From: CAZEVY01 sp964515555 | GTDB taxonomy: Bacteria; Acidobacteriota; Terriglobia; Bryobacterales; Bryobacteraceae | Length of the DNA: 22,916 nucleotides | NCBI GenBank assembly: GCA_964515555.1 | Contig: CAZEVY010000085.1 | Coordinates: forward strand, 1 to 22,916 | Reading direction: 5' to 3' | In this document: positions 21,774 through 22,916 of the stretch, one piece after another | Layout: every line of letters begins with the position of its first letter | Position numbering within the stretch: the first letter of the stretch is position 1 | Translations under genes and position numbers: made by a program | Notes under the pieces: generated by a model | Told to the model about the DNA's origin: nothing | The model's input: only the letters and a program-made list of their open reading frames with translations | Database searches by the model: none

Positions 21774-22832
21774 ATGCCGGCAACCAGGCGCGATTTCGTA
21801 GCGATGTCCGCCGCTCTTCCCACGGTGTCGCTTGCGGGCAAGCCCCGCATCGAGGAGCACGACGCGCGGAACGTCAAGATCGCTCACCGCGTCAGCGCCA
21901 ACATCAAGGACGACGACATTCTGTTCCTCAAGCAGATCGGCATGCGCTGGGCGCGCGTCGAGTTCGGAAGCGCCGACCTTTCACTCGACCAGCTCGCCGC
22001 CGTCCAGAAGCGCTTTGCGGCGCACGGCCTCGGCATCTGGTCGGGCGTGCAGTACGCCTACCGATCGCTGAAGATTCAGCTCGGGCAGCCCGGGCGCGAC
22101 CAGGACATCGAAGTCTACCGGCGCTTCCTGCGCAACTGCGGCAAGCTGGGCATCCCGATCGCGAGCTACGACTTTCACCCCGCCAACACCTACACGACCG
22201 CGACGGTCGAACGCCGGGGCTATCGGGCGCGCGAGTTTAATCTGGACGGTTTTCGCAAGAAAGTCGAGAAGCAGGCCTTCGATCGCGAGTATGAGGCCGA
22301 GGAGATCTGGTCGCACTACACGTATTTCGTGAAGGCCGTGCTTCCGGTGGCGGAGGAGGCGGGCGTGAAACTCGCGCTCCACCCCGACGACCCGCCGATC
22401 GCGAAGATGAACGGCGTCGCCAAGGTGCTGGTGCACTACGACGGCTACCGCCGCGCCGAGCAGATCTCGGCCGGCAGCAGGAACTGGGGCCTGACATTCT
22501 GCGTCGGCACCTGGTCGGAGGGCGGCGACAGAATGGGCAAGGACGTTTTCGGAATGATCGCCGACTTCGGCGCGCGCGGCAAGATCCTGGAGATTCACTT
22601 TCGCAACGTCACCGGCCCGCTGCCGCACTTCGTCGAGACCTTCCCCGACGATGGCTACATGGATATGTACGAGGTAATGAAGGCGCTCCGCAAGGTCCGC
22701 TTCGACGGCATGCTGGTGCCCGACCACGTGCCCCGCCTGGCCGGCGACGACTCGTTCCAGCGCGGTGGCACGGCGTATTGTGTCGCCTATATCCGCGCGC
22801 TGTTGCGGAGGGCGAACGAAGAGGTCGGCTGA
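21774..22832 (+). CDS. Mannonate dehydratase (UxuA) family protein with Tat-like leader
   Basis: A 352-residue TIM-barrel protein. It carries the UxuA landmarks: A-L-H-P-D-D-P-P (201-208), G-L-T-F-C-x-G-T-W (239-247), I-H-F-R-N-V (274-279), D-D-G-Y-M-D-M (292-298) and V-P-D-H-V-P (315-320). H203, C243, H275 and D317 fit the His/Cys/His/Asp metal site described for UxuA, and H318 is the candidate catalytic His. UxuA turns D-mannonate into 2-keto-3-deoxygluconate in hexuronate breakdown. The N-terminus T-R-R-D-F-V-A-M-S-A-A resembles a short Tat leader, unusual for a normally cytosolic enzyme. ATG 21774 has AGGAGAG at 21762-21768. It is shorter than E. coli UxuA. No other hexuronate genes are present. 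Confidence 0.82.
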   Translation: MPATRRDFVAMSAALPTVSLAGKPRIEEHDARNVKIAHRVSANIKDDDILFLKQIGMRWARVEFGSADLSLDQLAAVQKRFAAHGLGIWSGVQYAYRSLKIQLGQPGRDQDIEVYRRFLRNCGKLGIPIASYDFHPANTYTTATVERRGYRAREFNLDGFRKKVEKQAFDREYEAEEIWSHYTYFVKAVLPVAEEAGVKLALHPDDPPIAKMNGVAKVLVHYDGYRRAEQISAGSRNWGLTFCVGTWSEGGDRMGKDVFGMIADFGARGKILEIHFRNVTGPLPHFVETFPDDGYMDMYEVMKALRKVRFDGMLVPDHVPRLAGDDSFQRGGTAYCVAYIRALLRRANEEVG

Positions 22833-22838
22833 TATAAT
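22830..22838 (+). promoter_or_regulatory. Extended -10 promoter of the tRNA-Val gene
   Basis: TGA-TATAAT is a perfect consensus -10 with the TGn extension, ending 12 nt before the tRNA. No convincing -35 is visible 16-18 nt upstream, and an extended -10 can compensate. The TG comes from the stop codon of the preceding gene. Confidence 0.6.
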
Positions 22839-22850
22839 GAGGATCGTCGA

Positions 22851-22916
22851 GGGCGCGTAGCTCAGTTGGTTAGAGCGCCTGCTTCACACGCAGGAGGTCA
22901 CAGGTTCGAGTCCTGT
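22851..22916 (+). tRNA. tRNA-Val (anticodon CAC), 3' end outside window
   Basis: A 7-nt 5' acceptor strand (22851-22857), T8-A9, a D-arm GCTC...GAGC with the GTTGGTTAG loop, an anticodon stem CCTGC/GCAGG (22878-22882, 22890-22894) with loop TTCACAC, and a complete T-arm (ACAGG, TTCGAGT, CCTGT). The anticodon at 22885-22887 is CAC, reading the valine codon GUG. Only the 3' acceptor strand is cut off. Confidence 0.95.

Noticed and set aside
1..22916. CRISPR arrays, insertion sequences, integrase or attachment sites
   Set aside because: No regularly spaced direct repeats, transposase motifs or flanking repeats were seen; the partial tRNA at the end could be an integration site, but its 3' end is outside the window.

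Overview
The window reads as high-GC chromosomal DNA from a Gram-negative bacterium, most likely an Acidobacteriota member of the Solibacter/Bryobacter type. The main clue is an 823-residue MacB/FtsX permease with its own duplicated FtsX domain (the ADOP type, abundant in that phylum). Apolipoprotein N-acyltransferase and a Wzt-like polysaccharide exporter ATPase also point to a diderm envelope. This taxonomy is inference, not a search result. A run of exactly 100 N (10285-10384) shows the source is a scaffolded draft assembly. Genes are densely packed, and many junctions are 4-nt GTGA or ATGA overlaps. No stretch longer than 300 bases lacks a gene.

Layout. (1) 1-2025: the tail of a DUF5615 PIN-like toxin-type protein, overlapping by 4 nt a SIR2-like NADase-family gene. 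By eye this stretch is lower in GC than what follows, so it looks like a defence or conflict module. (2) 2051-6983: a tightly coupled surface-polysaccharide operon: a Wzt-like ABC ATPase with a carbohydrate-binding C-terminal domain, a methyltransferase with a long coiled coil, and a membrane-anchored GT2-GT4 double glycosyltransferase. The Wzm permease is not in the window. (3) 7006-10903: an AT-rich promoter region with a palindrome in the promoter spacer, then three hydrolases without signal peptides: a metzincin, a gluzincin and an MBL-fold protein broken by the N gap. An unrecognised 130-residue protein follows. (4) 11428-13338: a GtrA-like plus CDP-alcohol phosphatidyltransferase pair on the minus strand, head to head with an exported START/SRPBCC-like protein. 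(5) 13343-15814 (-): the ADOP permease. (6) 15907-18636: NfeD, slipin and SPOR-domain genes. (7) 18676-21748: lipA, lnt and a CbiO/EcfA-type ATPase. (8) 21774-22832: a mannonate dehydratase-family protein. (9) 22851-end: tRNA-Val(CAC), cut by the window edge.

How the genes fit together. The polysaccharide block combines glycan synthesis (GT2-GT4), a possible terminator/length-sensing enzyme (methyltransferase plus coiled coil) and substrate-recognising export (Wzt). The NfeD-slipin pair is a classical membrane-proteostasis module. The best candidates for something undescribed are the three-hydrolase cassette with its operator-like palindrome, the DUF5615-SIR2 pair, and the coiled-coil methyltransferase as a non-homologous WbdD-like length ruler.
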